Source of the DNA: JAAYUJ01 sp963698165
GTDB taxonomy: Bacteria; Desulfobacterota; Syntrophobacteria; Syntrophobacterales; Syntrophobacteraceae
Reading direction: 5' to 3'
DNA: 64,000 bases
Assembly: GCA_963698165.1 (NCBI GenBank)
Contig: CAVOPT010000010.1
Coordinates: forward strand, 290,553-354,552
Shown here: positions 33,649-42,968 of the stretch, piece after piece
Layout: each line of letters begins with the position of its first letter
Position numbering within the stretch: position 1 is the stretch's first letter
Position numbers and translations under genes: made by a program
The notes under the pieces: generated by a model
The model's database searches: none
Seen by the model: the letters and a program-made list of their open reading frames with translations, nothing else
What the model was told of the DNA's origin: nothing

Positions 33649-34686
33649 TCAGTGCTGATGGCGGCCGTGTTCTCCGTCTTTCAAGGTTGTGAAGATCAAC
33701 CGGCCCGCCGTTGTTTGAAGAATGCTCGTCACCGAAACGTCAACCTCTTTTCCGAGGTGGCGGCTGGCATTTTCCACGACCACCATGGTTCCGTCCTCCA
33801 GGTAGGCGATGCCCTGCCCTTGCTCCTTGCCCTCCTTGAGAATCTGCAATCGCAGCACCTCTCCCGGGAGGACCACGGGCTTGAGGGCATTGGCCAGCTG
33901 GTTGATGTTCAAGACCTGGATGCCCTGGACTTCCGCAACCTTGGCCAGGTTGTAGTCATTGGTCACAACCTTGGCGTTCATCTGGAGAGACAGAGCGACC
34001 AGTTTCGCGTCCACGTCGTTCAGATTGTCGAAGTCCTGCCTCTCGATTCTCACTTCGACGGTCTTTTCCTGCTGCAGACGCTTGATGATATCAAGACCTC
34101 TGCGGCCTCGAACCCGCCGGGTCGGATCAGAGCTGTCCGCGATGTGCTGAAGCTCCTGCAGCACGAACTCAGGTATGACCAAGACCCCACCCAGGAAGCC
34201 GGTTTCGACGATGTCCGCTATGCGCCCATCAATGATGACACTCGTATCCAAGACATTGATGATTTGGGAATTCCGGACCCCTCCCCGCGTGATCCACGGG
34301 AGGTTGGGAAGACGGAATTCATCGATTCGAATAGTGCCCAAAACCATTCCAAGATAACCAAACACACAAGATAAAATGATGTAGAGCGCAATCGTGGCGG
34401 ACGTGTTTTGGATGGTCGCTATGCCATAGCCGATCAGCTTGGCGACCGAAAGGCCGAGAACAAGGCCGAAGGTGCCTCCAAAAAGCACCTTCAACGGGAT
34501 GTGCCGTATGATCTTTTCAACGTAGACGACAAGCACAGCCGTCACCATGCCGAGGAGCAGTCCTGCCCAGGGTGCCCACGTGAATCCGGAGAGGCTTTCC
34601 ATGTGATCAGCAACGAAGTAGCCTCCAATGGTGCACACTGCAAACAGGAGGAACTTCAATATCAACCAGGCCCACTTCAAAGTCAT
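33649..34686 (-). CDS. Membrane-anchored PIN/TRAM domain protein (YacL-like)
   Basis: A 345-residue protein with four N-terminal membrane helices (to about residue 125), a PIN-type nuclease domain (about 145-265, VLDTSVIIDGRIADI, RGRRGLDIIKRLQ, NDVDAKLVALSLQ, VVTNDYNLAKVAEVQGI) and a C-terminal TRAM-like beta domain (about 280-340). It matches the YacL/PilT-type proteins often encoded beside carD. A near-perfect AAAGGAGGTG abuts the ATG at 34686; a TTG six bases later would have better spacing and may be the true start. Predicted to be an RNase at the membrane; its RNA target is unknown. Confidence 0.83.
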   Translation of the reverse strand: MTLKWAWLILKFLLFAVCTIGGYFVADHMESLSGFTWAPWAGLLLGMVTAVLVVYVEKIIRHIPLKVLFGGTFGLVLGLSVAKLIGYGIATIQNTSATIALYIILSCVFGYLGMVLGTIRIDEFRLPNLPWITRGGVRNSQIINVLDTSVIIDGRIADIVETGFLGGVLVIPEFVLQELQHIADSSDPTRRVRGRRGLDIIKRLQQEKTVEVRIERQDFDNLNDVDAKLVALSLQMNAKVVTNDYNLAKVAEVQGIQVLNINQLANALKPVVLPGEVLRLQILKEGKEQGQGIAYLEDGTMVVVENASRHLGKEVDVSVTSILQTTAGRLIFTTLKDGEHGRHQH

Positions 34687-34810
34687 CACCTCCTTTCCGC
34701 GCCGATTGTCGTCACCCACTCAACTTCTTCACGTCCCAGCCCTCACGATGCCGCCGGGACAGGAGCCGAACCTTTTCGGAGTCCACACATCCCTGTATTT
34801 CTTGTCTTCG

Positions 34811-34870
34811 TCATGCCGGAGGGGGCTGGAATACAGCCATTTCTGGATTCCCGCCGTCGCGGGCACACCG
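34811..34870. repeat. Degenerate REP-like repeat
   Basis: GTCATGCCGGAGGGGGCTGG, CTGGATTCCCGCCGTCGCGGG and flanks resemble diverged members of the dispersed palindromic family. The rest of the gap between carD and the PIN/TRAM gene shows nothing else. Confidence 0.35.
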
Positions 34871-34985
34871 ACTGGGATTCAGGCACCTTTTGTGCGGAGC
34901 TATACTTATACCCTCTCAGCGTCCCCCTTGCTCTCCACGGTCAATAATTTTCAGGGTTTCCCAGCCTCCCTGAGCAAACCCACCG

Positions 34986-35474
34986 CTAGGGCACCAGACG
35001 AAGGATTTCGCCGATGTCGCTTTCTATCTGGCTTTCACTGGTTTCCATCACGATAGAGAGCTCCTTCAGGAGGAGGGTTCTCGCAGTGTCCAGCATCTTT
35101 CTCTCGCCGAAGGACAGTTCCTTGTCTCCCTTCAGAACCGTCAGGTCTCGAAGCACTTCAGCCAGTTCGTAAATGGATCCGGTCTTTATTTTTTCCATGT
35201 ACTCACGATAGCGCCGATTCCACGTTCCACCATTGACGGAGATCTCCCTGGACCTGAGAATGTCGTACACTCTGGGGATATCCTGCGAGTCTATGAGCTC
35301 CCTCAAGCCCACGGCCTCGGCATTGGGTATGGGGATCATGATCTTCATGTCATTTTCCAGGATGCGCATGATGTAGAACTCTTGCTTCTTTCCCCCGATG
35401 CTCTTGATTTCGATGGATTCGATTTTTCCCACGCCATGAGCTGGATAAACAGCTAAATCTCCCGCCTTAAACAT
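34986..35474 (-). CDS. carD: CarD-family transcription regulator
   Basis: A 162-residue regulator of the CarD/CdnL family, which binds the RNA polymerase beta subunit and stabilises open promoter complexes, often at rRNA promoters. The N-terminal Tudor-like domain reads MFKAGDLAVYPAHGVGKIES with FYIMRILENDMKIMIPI; the helical C-terminal half has WNRRYREYMEKIKTGS and LSFGERKMLDTARTLL. GGAGG five bases before ATG at 35474 sets the start, rather than the upstream ATG at 35504. Length is normal for the family. Which promoters it serves cannot be told from this window. Confidence 0.9.
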   Translation of the reverse strand: MFKAGDLAVYPAHGVGKIESIEIKSIGGKKQEFYIMRILENDMKIMIPIPNAEAVGLRELIDSQDIPRVYDILRSREISVNGGTWNRRYREYMEKIKTGSIYELAEVLRDLTVLKGDKELSFGERKMLDTARTLLLKELSIVMETSESQIESDIGEILRLVP

Positions 35475-36151
35475 CGTGTCCTCCATGCTCCCTGTCGTAA
35501 TCATGAGTTATCGAGTGTTTTGACCAAATACAGTTAATTTTAGCACTATCTTGGTGCCAAGCAAAGTCCGAACCGCTCATGGGAGATAGGGAGGGAAGGC
35601 GAGCAATACGAGCAGAAAGCCGGTCAGCAATGGGTATCATCCTACCCTTTCGTGAAGAAAAATGGTATCGGTTTGTTCCTTCATGCATGGAATCCGCGAG
35701 TCGGCCCATCCATTTCCCCAGCCGTGGCCCAATGGTGAACAGAGACATGGTTGCCCGGCCTGATCAGGCAGCTCTTCACCATGAACCGATTCTTCCAGCG
35801 AACAGGGATGATCTGCTGATTGCGCACGCATTCCGGAGAGAACCACCTCTTACGGAATCGAGGAAGTTCTGTTCAGAAAGATAACTCTGAACACTCGAAA
35901 ATGCTCTCTATTTCTGGAAAAAGGGAAAGACTCATCCCTGAGCCGGAAGTGAGCCGTAAAGGTCCGACGACTGACAAGGAAGGCGCTGGATTGGGAGTTG
36001 CTGAAAACGGCCCGAAAGCAAGGGAGTGGGACAGATATTGTGCCTCATGCTCGCGGACGCTCCCAGGGGAGGATGGGCTGCAATCGGAACGTCTTGTGCT
36101 TGAAGACGGCGTGTGGATCCAAGCTTTCCGAAGCGCGGGGAAAAGATTCTG
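35475..36151. other. 677-base gap without recognised gene
   Basis: The stretch upstream of carD and downstream of pth has several open frames, but none has a credible ribosome site, signal or recognised domain. TCATCCCTGAGCC at about 35932 recurs at 33312, hinting at a further dispersed repeat. The carD promoter must lie at its left end. Confidence 0.4.
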
Positions 36152-36742
36152 TCAGCGGTTGTGCCGGTTCATGGCGACGTCGAGGCCAAACGCCAGTGCC
36201 GACCTCACAGCCTCCACTCCCTGAGAGATCATTTCGTCAAAGACCGCAGCCTCTTCTCCGGGTGGTGCCCGAAGCACGAACGTCTCAACCGGCTCTTGGT
36301 GGAGCGGGCGCCCGATTCCAAGCTTGAGCCTCGGAAAATCCCTGGTCTTCAGGTGGTCGATGATGGAACTCACGCCTCGATGCCCGCCCGGCCCCCCCTG
36401 GTGCACGAGACGCAAACGGCCCAGGGGCAGGTCCAAATCGTCATGGACAACCAGGGCCTGGGAAGCGCTAATTCCAAAATACCCCAGGATTTCCGCCACC
36501 ACTTCGCCACTGCGATTCATGTAGGCGAGGGGCTTGCAAAGCACCAGCTTTCGGTCGCCGAGGGTTCCGGCACACCAGCTCGCCCTGAATTTCCGTTCTT
36601 GGAAAGTAAACGACAATTCCTCGGCCAGCTGGTCCAAAACCCGAAAGCCGGCGTTATGCCGAGTTCTTTCGTACTGCTTTCCAGGATTCCCAAGTCCCAC
36701 GACAGCGTTGATCTGTCCCTGCTCCTCCAACCGGCGGGTCAT
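36152..36742 (-). CDS. pth: Peptidyl-tRNA hydrolase
   Basis: Cleaves peptidyl-tRNA released from stalled ribosomes so that the tRNA can be reused. The 196-residue protein shows the full Pth pattern: VVGLGNPGKQYERTRHNAGF with the catalytic His at about residue 29, LCKPLAYMNRSGE, VVHDDLDLPLGRLRL, GGPGGHRGVSSI. Length is typical. It follows rplY by 53 bases, the common order prs-rplY-pth. The Shine-Dalgarno is weak, which fits translation from a polycistronic message. The start at 36742 gives an N-terminus a few residues longer than usual. Confidence 0.94.
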   Translation of the reverse strand: MTRRLEEQGQINAVVGLGNPGKQYERTRHNAGFRVLDQLAEELSFTFQERKFRASWCAGTLGDRKLVLCKPLAYMNRSGEVVAEILGYFGISASQALVVHDDLDLPLGRLRLVHQGGPGGHRGVSSIIDHLKTRDFPRLKLGIGRPLHQEPVETFVLRAPPGEEAAVFDEMISQGVEAVRSALAFGLDVAMNRHNR

Positions 36743-36795
36743 GATCCAGACATCCGAAACAGATTCGATAGGACTGAGAGGCCAAGCCCCTCCGA

Positions 36796-37389
36796 TTACT
36801 CCTCGGAACCCTTGACCTCTTCAGCGCCTTCAGGATGGGAGATATGCAGGACCCCGTAGCTTGGATCGTCAGCCAGTTCATAGGGCACAACGCCAATGAG
36901 GTCCGATACATGGATCGATGTACCAATGTCCAGATCAGCAACGTTTATGGTGATCTTCTCGGGAATCGCGCCAGGAAGGCATCGCACCGAGAGGGTTCTC
37001 CGTATGACGTCCAAAACCCCACCCTTCTTCACCACTATCGCTTCCCCAATCACCTCGATGGGGACATCGAACTCAAGGGCCTGATCCAAGGGAACCTCAT
37101 AGAAGTCGACGTGGAGAAAACGCCTCCTCACGGGATGAACCTGGATTTCCCTGATCAGGACCTGTTTGGTCTGCGAGCCTTGGCTCCCGTCGATGACGAG
37201 GCGCACGAGGTGGCTCTCCTCACCCATTTCCCGAATGAGCCTCTCCAACTGCTTCGATTCCACGGCAAGGCTGAGAGGATCCGTCTTGGGGCCATAAAGA
37301 ACGGCCGGCACCTTTGCTTCGCGACGCAACCGGCGCACCGCACCCCTGTTTGTTGATTCTCTCATCTGAGCGGTCAATTGGACTTCCAT
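36796..37389 (-). CDS. rplY: 50S ribosomal protein L25/general stress protein Ctc
   Basis: A 197-residue L25 protein of the long Ctc type, binding 5S rRNA in the large ribosomal subunit. The N-terminal L25 fold (about 1-95: AQMRESTNRGAVRRLRREAK, VPAVLYGP, VHPVRRRFLHVDFYEV) is followed by the TL5/Ctc C-terminal beta domain (about 100-185, VPIEVIGEAIVVKKGGVLD, LPGAIPEKITINVADLDIG). AGGAGAAA before ATG at 37389 decides the start; the longer upstream frame lacks support. It lies between prs and pth in the usual order. Confidence 0.93.
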   Translation of the reverse strand: MEVQLTAQMRESTNRGAVRRLRREAKVPAVLYGPKTDPLSLAVESKQLERLIREMGEESHLVRLVIDGSQGSQTKQVLIREIQVHPVRRRFLHVDFYEVPLDQALEFDVPIEVIGEAIVVKKGGVLDVIRRTLSVRCLPGAIPEKITINVADLDIGTSIHVSDLIGVVPYELADDPSYGVLHISHPEGAEEVKGSEE

Positions 37390-37611
37390 TTTCTCCTGTG
37401 CCTCCTCATCGAATGCAGCACTGGGATGTGCTGGGTAACGTGCCGCCTGAGAACGGTCTTTCCCCACTGCCTGACCGTTTCGCCTTTTTCTGCCATTCCT
37501 ATAAAAAAAGGAGATCCTCTCACCACCTGGAAATGAGGATACTCCTGGGTGCTCCGAAATATGGGTCCCCGTGAAGGCCCTTTCCGTCCATGCTCGGGGC
37601 GAGCCACGTCA

Positions 37612-38565
37612 TCACGCGGAAGAATCCCAAAGGGTAAAAAGGGAGCTCACCGATTCGTTGTAGTGGATTCGCCGAATCGCATCGGAGAGCATCCTTGCGA
37701 TGCTCACCGTCCGTATCTTTCCACATGCCCTTGCCCCCTGGGAAAGCGGCACCGTGTCCGTGACGCTCAGGGAGCGGATTGGAGAAGCCTCAAATCTCTC
37801 CAGGGCATCGCCCGAGAAGATGCCGTGCACACAGTATGCGTCTATGGAGTCGGCTCCTTGAGCCTGAGCGCTTTCAACCGTGCGCAGGAGCGTCTGCCCC
37901 GTATCGACCATGTCGTCCAGTATCACGACTCTTCGGCCTTTCACCTCTCCCACGATGGAGGAATGGGGAGCGTCCTCCGCTCTCCTGTGGTCCATGATCG
38001 CAAGGTCCACCCTCAGGCGGGTGGCATAGGCTCTCGCCCTTTTGACTCCCCCTGCGTCGGGAGACACGATCACCTCGTTGCCGACCAGGGTCTTCCGTAT
38101 GTCTTCCAACAGCACTTCGTTGCCGAGAAGGCGATCCACGGGAATATCAAAGAACCCCTGTGTCTGATCCGCATGGAAATCAAAAGTGATCACCCGATCA
38201 GCACCGGCCACGGTCACCAGATTCGCGACCATTCTCGCGCTGATTGGGACCCTCGGTTTGTCCTTTTGCTCCTGGCGCCCGTAGCCGAAATAGGGAATCA
38301 CCGCCGTGACCGTGCGTGCAGAGGCTCTCCTCATGGTGTGGAGCATCACGAGAAGCTCCATGAGGTTTTCGTTCACCGGGGGGCTTGTGGATTGGAGTAC
38401 ATACACTTCTCTCCCACGCACGCTCTCGCCCAATTCAACCCGGATCTCCCCGTCACTGTAACGCTCAATCAAGGCCCGGCCAGGTGCCATGTCCAAGAAG
38501 GAACATACCTTCTCCATCAGTTCTGGATTCGAATTGCCAGCGAACAGCTTAATCGGAACCTGCAT
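37612..38565 (-). CDS. prs: Ribose-phosphate pyrophosphokinase (PRPP synthetase)
   Basis: Makes phosphoribosyl pyrophosphate from ribose 5-phosphate and ATP, the entry point for purine, pyrimidine, His, Trp and NAD synthesis. The 317-residue protein has the class I pattern: YSDGEIRVELGESVRGREVY, LMLHTMRRASA-type helix, GYGRQEQKDKPRVPISARM, TFDFHADQTQGFFDIPVDRL and the PRPP loop VVILDDMVDTGQTL. AAGGG precedes ATG. Only 64 bases separate its start from the left boundary of the integrated island; before integration tRNA-Gln would have been directly upstream. Confidence 0.96.
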   Translation of the reverse strand: MQVPIKLFAGNSNPELMEKVCSFLDMAPGRALIERYSDGEIRVELGESVRGREVYVLQSTSPPVNENLMELLVMLHTMRRASARTVTAVIPYFGYGRQEQKDKPRVPISARMVANLVTVAGADRVITFDFHADQTQGFFDIPVDRLLGNEVLLEDIRKTLVGNEVIVSPDAGGVKRARAYATRLRVDLAIMDHRRAEDAPHSSIVGEVKGRRVVILDDMVDTGQTLLRTVESAQAQGADSIDAYCVHGIFSGDALERFEASPIRSLSVTDTVPLSQGARACGKIRTVSIARMLSDAIRRIHYNESVSSLFTLWDSSA

Positions 38566-38629
38566 AAACCCTTATCCGGTGGCATTTGTGTGCTACTGCG
38601 CTGACGATTGGCTACCGCCCCCAAAAAAA

Positions 38630-38658
38630 ATGGCTGGGGTGGGAGGATTCGAACCTCC
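38630..38658 (-). repeat. Left attachment site (displaced tRNA-Gln 3' end)
   Basis: The 29 bases from ATGGCTGGGGTGGGAGGATT to GAACCTCC are identical to 48988-49016, the 3' end of the tRNA-Gln gene (T-arm, acceptor strand and CCA). Only this part of a tRNA is present here, so it is the far boundary of an integrated element. Confidence 0.9.
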
Positions 38659-39197
38659 CACACCTCAGCATCTATCTAATATTACTAGATTTTTTTCGTT
38701 ATCTTCAAAATTGAACCACCACTGCACCACATGCGTCATTTCCATCACATTGTCGACTCCACATCATCAAAAAAGACTCTTTAAACTATTCTCGTCGCGT
38801 TCGCAATACTTTACTTTACTTTTGATTCCGACATTCCCTCTATCGAGACAAGAAAGCATTCATACGACTTCCCGTTTGTGAAGGTCCCTTGCAGCATCAG
38901 CGCACTGAACATTGCATCCCCATCATTGGCATCGATCATTGTCGGAGGCCTCCCACCCTGCCATCCGTTCGCCCTGGAAAAAAGCTTATTTCCTCACTCA
39001 AGGCAAGCGACCCCTCCTCCAAAGGCAACGAACCCCGATTTGCAAGGCCGCGACTTGGCTTGTTTCCTGTAAGTCGGTGTGCGCAACTGCGGTGAAGTGA
39101 ACGGTGGGCTTATGGTTGATTGCTGCCTCATTGCCTCAACCTTCCAGACAAATGAGGGATAGAAGGGGGGGGGCCGGATAGATACCGATTAGGTGTT
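38659..39197. other. Left island end, AT-rich, no gene seen
   Basis: This stretch is visibly richer in A and T than its surroundings near 38660-38830 and has no supported coding region. It holds the ACCACCACTGCACCAC repeat at 38715-38730. Confidence 0.5.
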
Positions 39198-41747
39198 TCA
39201 CGCCATTTCGCTTTCCCTCCTTGCCGCATCCGGGCTTGATTCCGCGGGAGCAGGAAAAGGACTGACGTCATTCGGCGGCAGCCATCGTTCCAGGGTGTCT
39301 CTGAGCCTTTCCATGGTGAATGGCTTGCTCAAGTAGTCATCCATGCCGGCGGCAAGGCACTGCTCCCGATCCCCCTCCATGGCATGGGCGGTCAGAGCGA
39401 TGATCTGGCTGCGGGACGCTAAGGAGCTGCTTTCCCCTCGCGAAGCCTGCCCGCTTCCGTTTGCCGCCTCTCTTTCCCTGATGATCCTCGTTGCCTTGTA
39501 GCCGTCCAGCTCGGGCATCTGACAGTCCATGAAGATGAGGTCGTAAGAGGTCTTCGAGAGAGCCTCCAGCGCTTCCACTCCGTTGCCGACCACGTCGACC
39601 GTGCAGCCGATGTTTTCCAGCATTGAACGTGCCACCAGCTGGTTAACGGGGTTGTCTTCAGCAAGAAGCACGTGTCCCTGAATGGAGGCACTTTCCCTGC
39701 CGGGCCGAGGGCTGCGGGAGACCTCGGCAAGTTTCGTCCCTAAATTGGAGCTCATAACTCTAACCAGGCAGTTGTAAAGATCGGACTGCCTTATGGGTTT
39801 GGTCAGGTAGGCCTCGATGCCGCTCTCACGGGCGGCTTTCGCATCCCCGTACTCACCAAGAGATGTGAGCATGATCAAATGCATATCAGCCATTTTGTGA
39901 TCGGCTTTGATAACTCTGGCCAAATCCAGTCCGCTCATCCCGGGCATCATCATGTCCAATATTACCACGTCGTAGGGCTCCCCCCTGGCCTTCGCACTGT
40001 AGAGCATCTCCAGGGCCTGGTATCCATCTTCGGCGCAGCCGTTTCCCATGCCCCATGAGACGATCTGGTGGTGCAGGATTTGCCGGTTGGTGGCGCTGTC
40101 GTCCACAATGAGCACGCGAGCTCCCTTCAGCCCGGACTCAAAGGCCGCGGAACATTCCAATTCGGTGGTCTGCTTCTCTAACATCAGCGAAAATCGAAAG
40201 GTGCTTCCCCTGTCCGGTTCGCTTTCGACGCTGATCTCCCCTCCCATCATCTCGCAAAGTTGTTTGCAGATAGCCAACCCCAGACCCGTGCCGCCGTATT
40301 TTCGGGTCGTGGTGCCATCCGCCTGAGTGAACGAGTCGAAGATGTGCTTCTGGATCCTGTGGGAAATTCCTATACCGGTATCGCTTACCGTAAAGCCAAC
40401 CGTGGCGGAGTCTGCCGTTTCCCCCGTGATCCCACCCCTCACGACTACTTCCCCCCGGTCTGTGAATTTGAGGGCGTTGCCGATGAGGTTCGAAAGAATC
40501 TGTTGCAGTCGACCTGGGTCTCCGTGCAGGGGAATCGGACCGTTCCCCCGTATTTCGCAGATGAGCTCGATACCCTTCTTCTGGGCCTGTTCCCCAAAGA
40601 GCTGCACTGTCCCCTCAACCGAATCTCTGAGGTCGAAGTCGATACACTCCAGTTCCAGTTTCCCTGCTTCGATCTTGGAGAAATCCAGGATGTCGTTGAG
40701 GACCTTCATCAGGTTTTCTCCAGAGTGAAGCACGGTTTCAGCGATGTTGCGCTGCTTTTCGCTGAGATTGGTCCCAAGCAGGATTTCCGCCATCCCAAGG
40801 ACGCCGTTCATGGGCGTGCGGATCTCGTGACTCATGTTGGCAAGAAATTGGGACTTGGCTCGGCTGGCAGCCTCCGCGACTTCCTTTGCCAGATTTAGTC
40901 GCTCAACCGTCATCTCCAGCTCATGATTCGTAATCAACAGCTCTGAAGTCCGCTGAGCAACCGCTTCTTCAAGTTCCTCCCGATATCGTTCAAGCCTTTC
41001 ATCCCGAGCCTGAATCTGTTCCAGCATCTCGTTGAAGCCCTCTATGAGAACCCCGAGCTCATCGTTGCCGTGCTTTCTCACCCGTACGGAATAGTCCTGA
41101 CCCGTTGACACAACTTTCATCGTCTGAGCCAAACTGGAAATGGGCTTTGAGATCACCCGTTGAAACGCGGCCGAAAGGAGGTAGGCGACAAGTGTGAAAA
41201 GAAACATGAATTCGATGAGCATGATGCCGTACCATCTCAGCCTGGAGCGCAATTCCTGCAAGTCGGACCTCAGGTGAATGGTGCCCAGGCTTTCCCCTTC
41301 CAGGATGACCGGCCTCCATATATCCAGATACTCACCAAAAAACGGAGCGTTGTCTTCCAGTTTCACATCGCGGCCATCTTCCGATGGCGGCAGTTCCTCC
41401 ATGTCGGCCCCGGTTGCGGGTGGGTCTTCCCCGTATTGTTTTCTGTGGTATCTGGCGAAAAGATTCCCTTCACGGTTGAATACCTCCACGAGGACGACGT
41501 GTCGGATGGGGCTCATTGCCTGCAAGGTCTCTTCGGCCGCCTTCCGGTCGTTGAAGACAACGGCACCGGCACAGTTGATCCCGACGACTTCCGCCAGCGT
41601 GCCGGCGTTTTCCTTCAGCGTGCGGCGCAATGAGACCAATTCGTTGGTGACGAAAGCCGCCGAGGCAAGGAGCAAAACGATGCTGCTCGTGGAAACGATG
41701 ATGAGTGTAAGCTTTCGCTTGATGGAGAGATCCCGTATGAATCCCAT
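39198..41747 (-). CDS. Hybrid sensor histidine kinase with two receiver domains
   Basis: An 849-residue inner-membrane sensor. Helix one is at about 15-35 (LIIVSTSSIVLLLASAAF), then a periplasmic CHASE8-like region with aromatic FARYHRKQYGEDPP, helix two at about 175-195 and HAMP to about 250. The HisKA site is MSHEIRTPMNG, His about 307; the ATPase domain has DTGIGI and GGTGLGLAI. Two receivers follow: about 541-660 (LIVDDSATNR, VVILDMMMPGMSG) and about 694-815 (LLAEDNPVNQ, LIFMDCQMPELDGY). No DNA-binding output domain or separate response regulator is nearby. It probably senses what the adjacent transport genes handle. Confidence 0.9.
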   Translation of the reverse strand: MGFIRDLSIKRKLTLIIVSTSSIVLLLASAAFVTNELVSLRRTLKENAGTLAEVVGINCAGAVVFNDRKAAEETLQAMSPIRHVVLVEVFNREGNLFARYHRKQYGEDPPATGADMEELPPSEDGRDVKLEDNAPFFGEYLDIWRPVILEGESLGTIHLRSDLQELRSRLRWYGIMLIEFMFLFTLVAYLLSAAFQRVISKPISSLAQTMKVVSTGQDYSVRVRKHGNDELGVLIEGFNEMLEQIQARDERLERYREELEEAVAQRTSELLITNHELEMTVERLNLAKEVAEAASRAKSQFLANMSHEIRTPMNGVLGMAEILLGTNLSEKQRNIAETVLHSGENLMKVLNDILDFSKIEAGKLELECIDFDLRDSVEGTVQLFGEQAQKKGIELICEIRGNGPIPLHGDPGRLQQILSNLIGNALKFTDRGEVVVRGGITGETADSATVGFTVSDTGIGISHRIQKHIFDSFTQADGTTTRKYGGTGLGLAICKQLCEMMGGEISVESEPDRGSTFRFSLMLEKQTTELECSAAFESGLKGARVLIVDDSATNRQILHHQIVSWGMGNGCAEDGYQALEMLYSAKARGEPYDVVILDMMMPGMSGLDLARVIKADHKMADMHLIMLTSLGEYGDAKAARESGIEAYLTKPIRQSDLYNCLVRVMSSNLGTKLAEVSRSPRPGRESASIQGHVLLAEDNPVNQLVARSMLENIGCTVDVVGNGVEALEALSKTSYDLIFMDCQMPELDGYKATRIIREREAANGSGQASRGESSSLASRSQIIALTAHAMEGDREQCLAAGMDDYLSKPFTMERLRDTLERWLPPNDVSPFPAPAESSPDAARRESEMA

Positions 41748-42012
41748 CTTTTATCCCTTTTACCAGTTTCCGATCGCCCTCCCTAAAGGCCTCGACCTCG
41801 GCAGCTGGAGCTGATTTCCGGGTGATTCAGGTGACCTTCCGTGCAGCTTTGCGCCATGTGCCTAAGAGCGGGCATCAAAGTCGGAATCGGTCTTTCCTCA
41901 TTCCCCCTTAATCAAAAAGTGCCACGGTTCTACAGAGGTGCAATCAATGATGACTTGGCGTCCGCGTTTCATCAAACAACCTTGGCAGCGCCGCCGTTTC
42001 CATCGAGTCCTC

Positions 42013-42951
42013 CTATCTGAAGACCTCCTGGCAGCTCTGCAACACGGCATCGGGTAGGTTGATCTTCATCTGTTCCGCTGTCTTGACGTTTGCGGAACAG
42101 TTGACCTTGCGGGCGAATTCAGGTTGGATGGATTCGGGCTTCTTTCCTCCTAGAACCTTTGCAGCCATTTCCCCACACTGTGCACCCAGGTCCTTGAAGT
42201 CACAGTCGAGGGAATAGAGGGCCCCGGCTTTGACCCACACACCGGAGAGGCCCACCATGGGAATGCGCTGCTGAAATGAAGCGAGGAGGACGTGCTTTGC
42301 CGTTTGAGAGTTGTAGATGACATCATCCGGCAACCCCAGGAGGACATCAACTTTCTTGTACATATCCTCCAAGGCTGCTGGAAGTTCCGACACTTTCTCC
42401 ACCTTCTGAGCGTACAGTTTGAGACCCATGCCTGCTGCAACTTGCTTCATGGATTCGGCTTTCCCCGAAAACCTCCCCTGGTTGTATAGGATGCCGACGC
42501 TTCCGCACCTGGGAAGCATGCGTTTCAACCACTGCAAATGCGCTTCCGGCGGGAAATCAAGCAAGACACCCGTGATGTTGGGGCGGGATTTGATCTCCTC
42601 CGCGCTCAGGACGAGGCCCGCGACGACAGGAAGTCCATTCCCGGCTTTGACCGCTGCATCCAAAGCGATACTGCCAAGCGTGATCACCAGGTCCACACCA
42701 TGACCTTTGGCTGAGCTGAGCGCCTGGGTCGCCTTGGATGCATCACCGTCGAGATTCAGCGTATCCACCTGAGCGCCGCTGATCTTCTCGGAGATGTATT
42801 TCTTGACGCTTTCGAGTGTCTGCTGAAACTGGGGGGTGTTGTGACTGGAAAGGAGCAGGACTTTGGGTTTGCCGGCCTGGGCGAAAGCAGGCTGCAGCGT
42901 TCCGCTAAAGAGACTGAAGAGGACGAATGTTATGGTGACAATCAGCTTCAA
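42013..42951 (-). CDS. ABC-type substrate-binding protein (ABC_sub_bind family)
   Basis: A 312-residue exported binding protein. The signal peptide ends near AFA-QAG. The body matches the two-lobed ABC_sub_bind (DUF534/YtvA-like) family: KVLLLSSHNTPQFQQTLESV, DLVITLGSIALDAAVKAG, LPVVAGLVLSAEE, SVGILYNQGRFSGK, DVLLGLPDDVIYN, IPMVGLSGVWVKAGALYSLD. No permease or ATPase gene is adjacent, so it may deliver ligand to the sensor kinase rather than to a transporter. It is 17 bases downstream of the TonB receptor gene on the same strand, so they are likely co-transcribed. Confidence 0.85.
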   Translation of the reverse strand: MKLIVTITFVLFSLFSGTLQPAFAQAGKPKVLLLSSHNTPQFQQTLESVKKYISEKISGAQVDTLNLDGDASKATQALSSAKGHGVDLVITLGSIALDAAVKAGNGLPVVAGLVLSAEEIKSRPNITGVLLDFPPEAHLQWLKRMLPRCGSVGILYNQGRFSGKAESMKQVAAGMGLKLYAQKVEKVSELPAALEDMYKKVDVLLGLPDDVIYNSQTAKHVLLASFQQRIPMVGLSGVWVKAGALYSLDCDFKDLGAQCGEMAAKVLGGKKPESIQPEFARKVNCSANVKTAEQMKINLPDAVLQSCQEVFR

Positions 42952-42968
42952 ACCCAGACTCGGCCCGG

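Noticed and set aside
35820..36224. 134-codon plus-strand frame upstream of carD
   Set aside because: It overlaps the 3' end of pth on the other strand, has no ribosome site and no recognisable domain.
38630..38658. Possible second tRNA gene at the left island end
   Set aside because: Only the T-arm and 3' acceptor strand are present; the D-arm and anticodon arm are missing, so it is an attachment-site remnant and not a tRNA gene.
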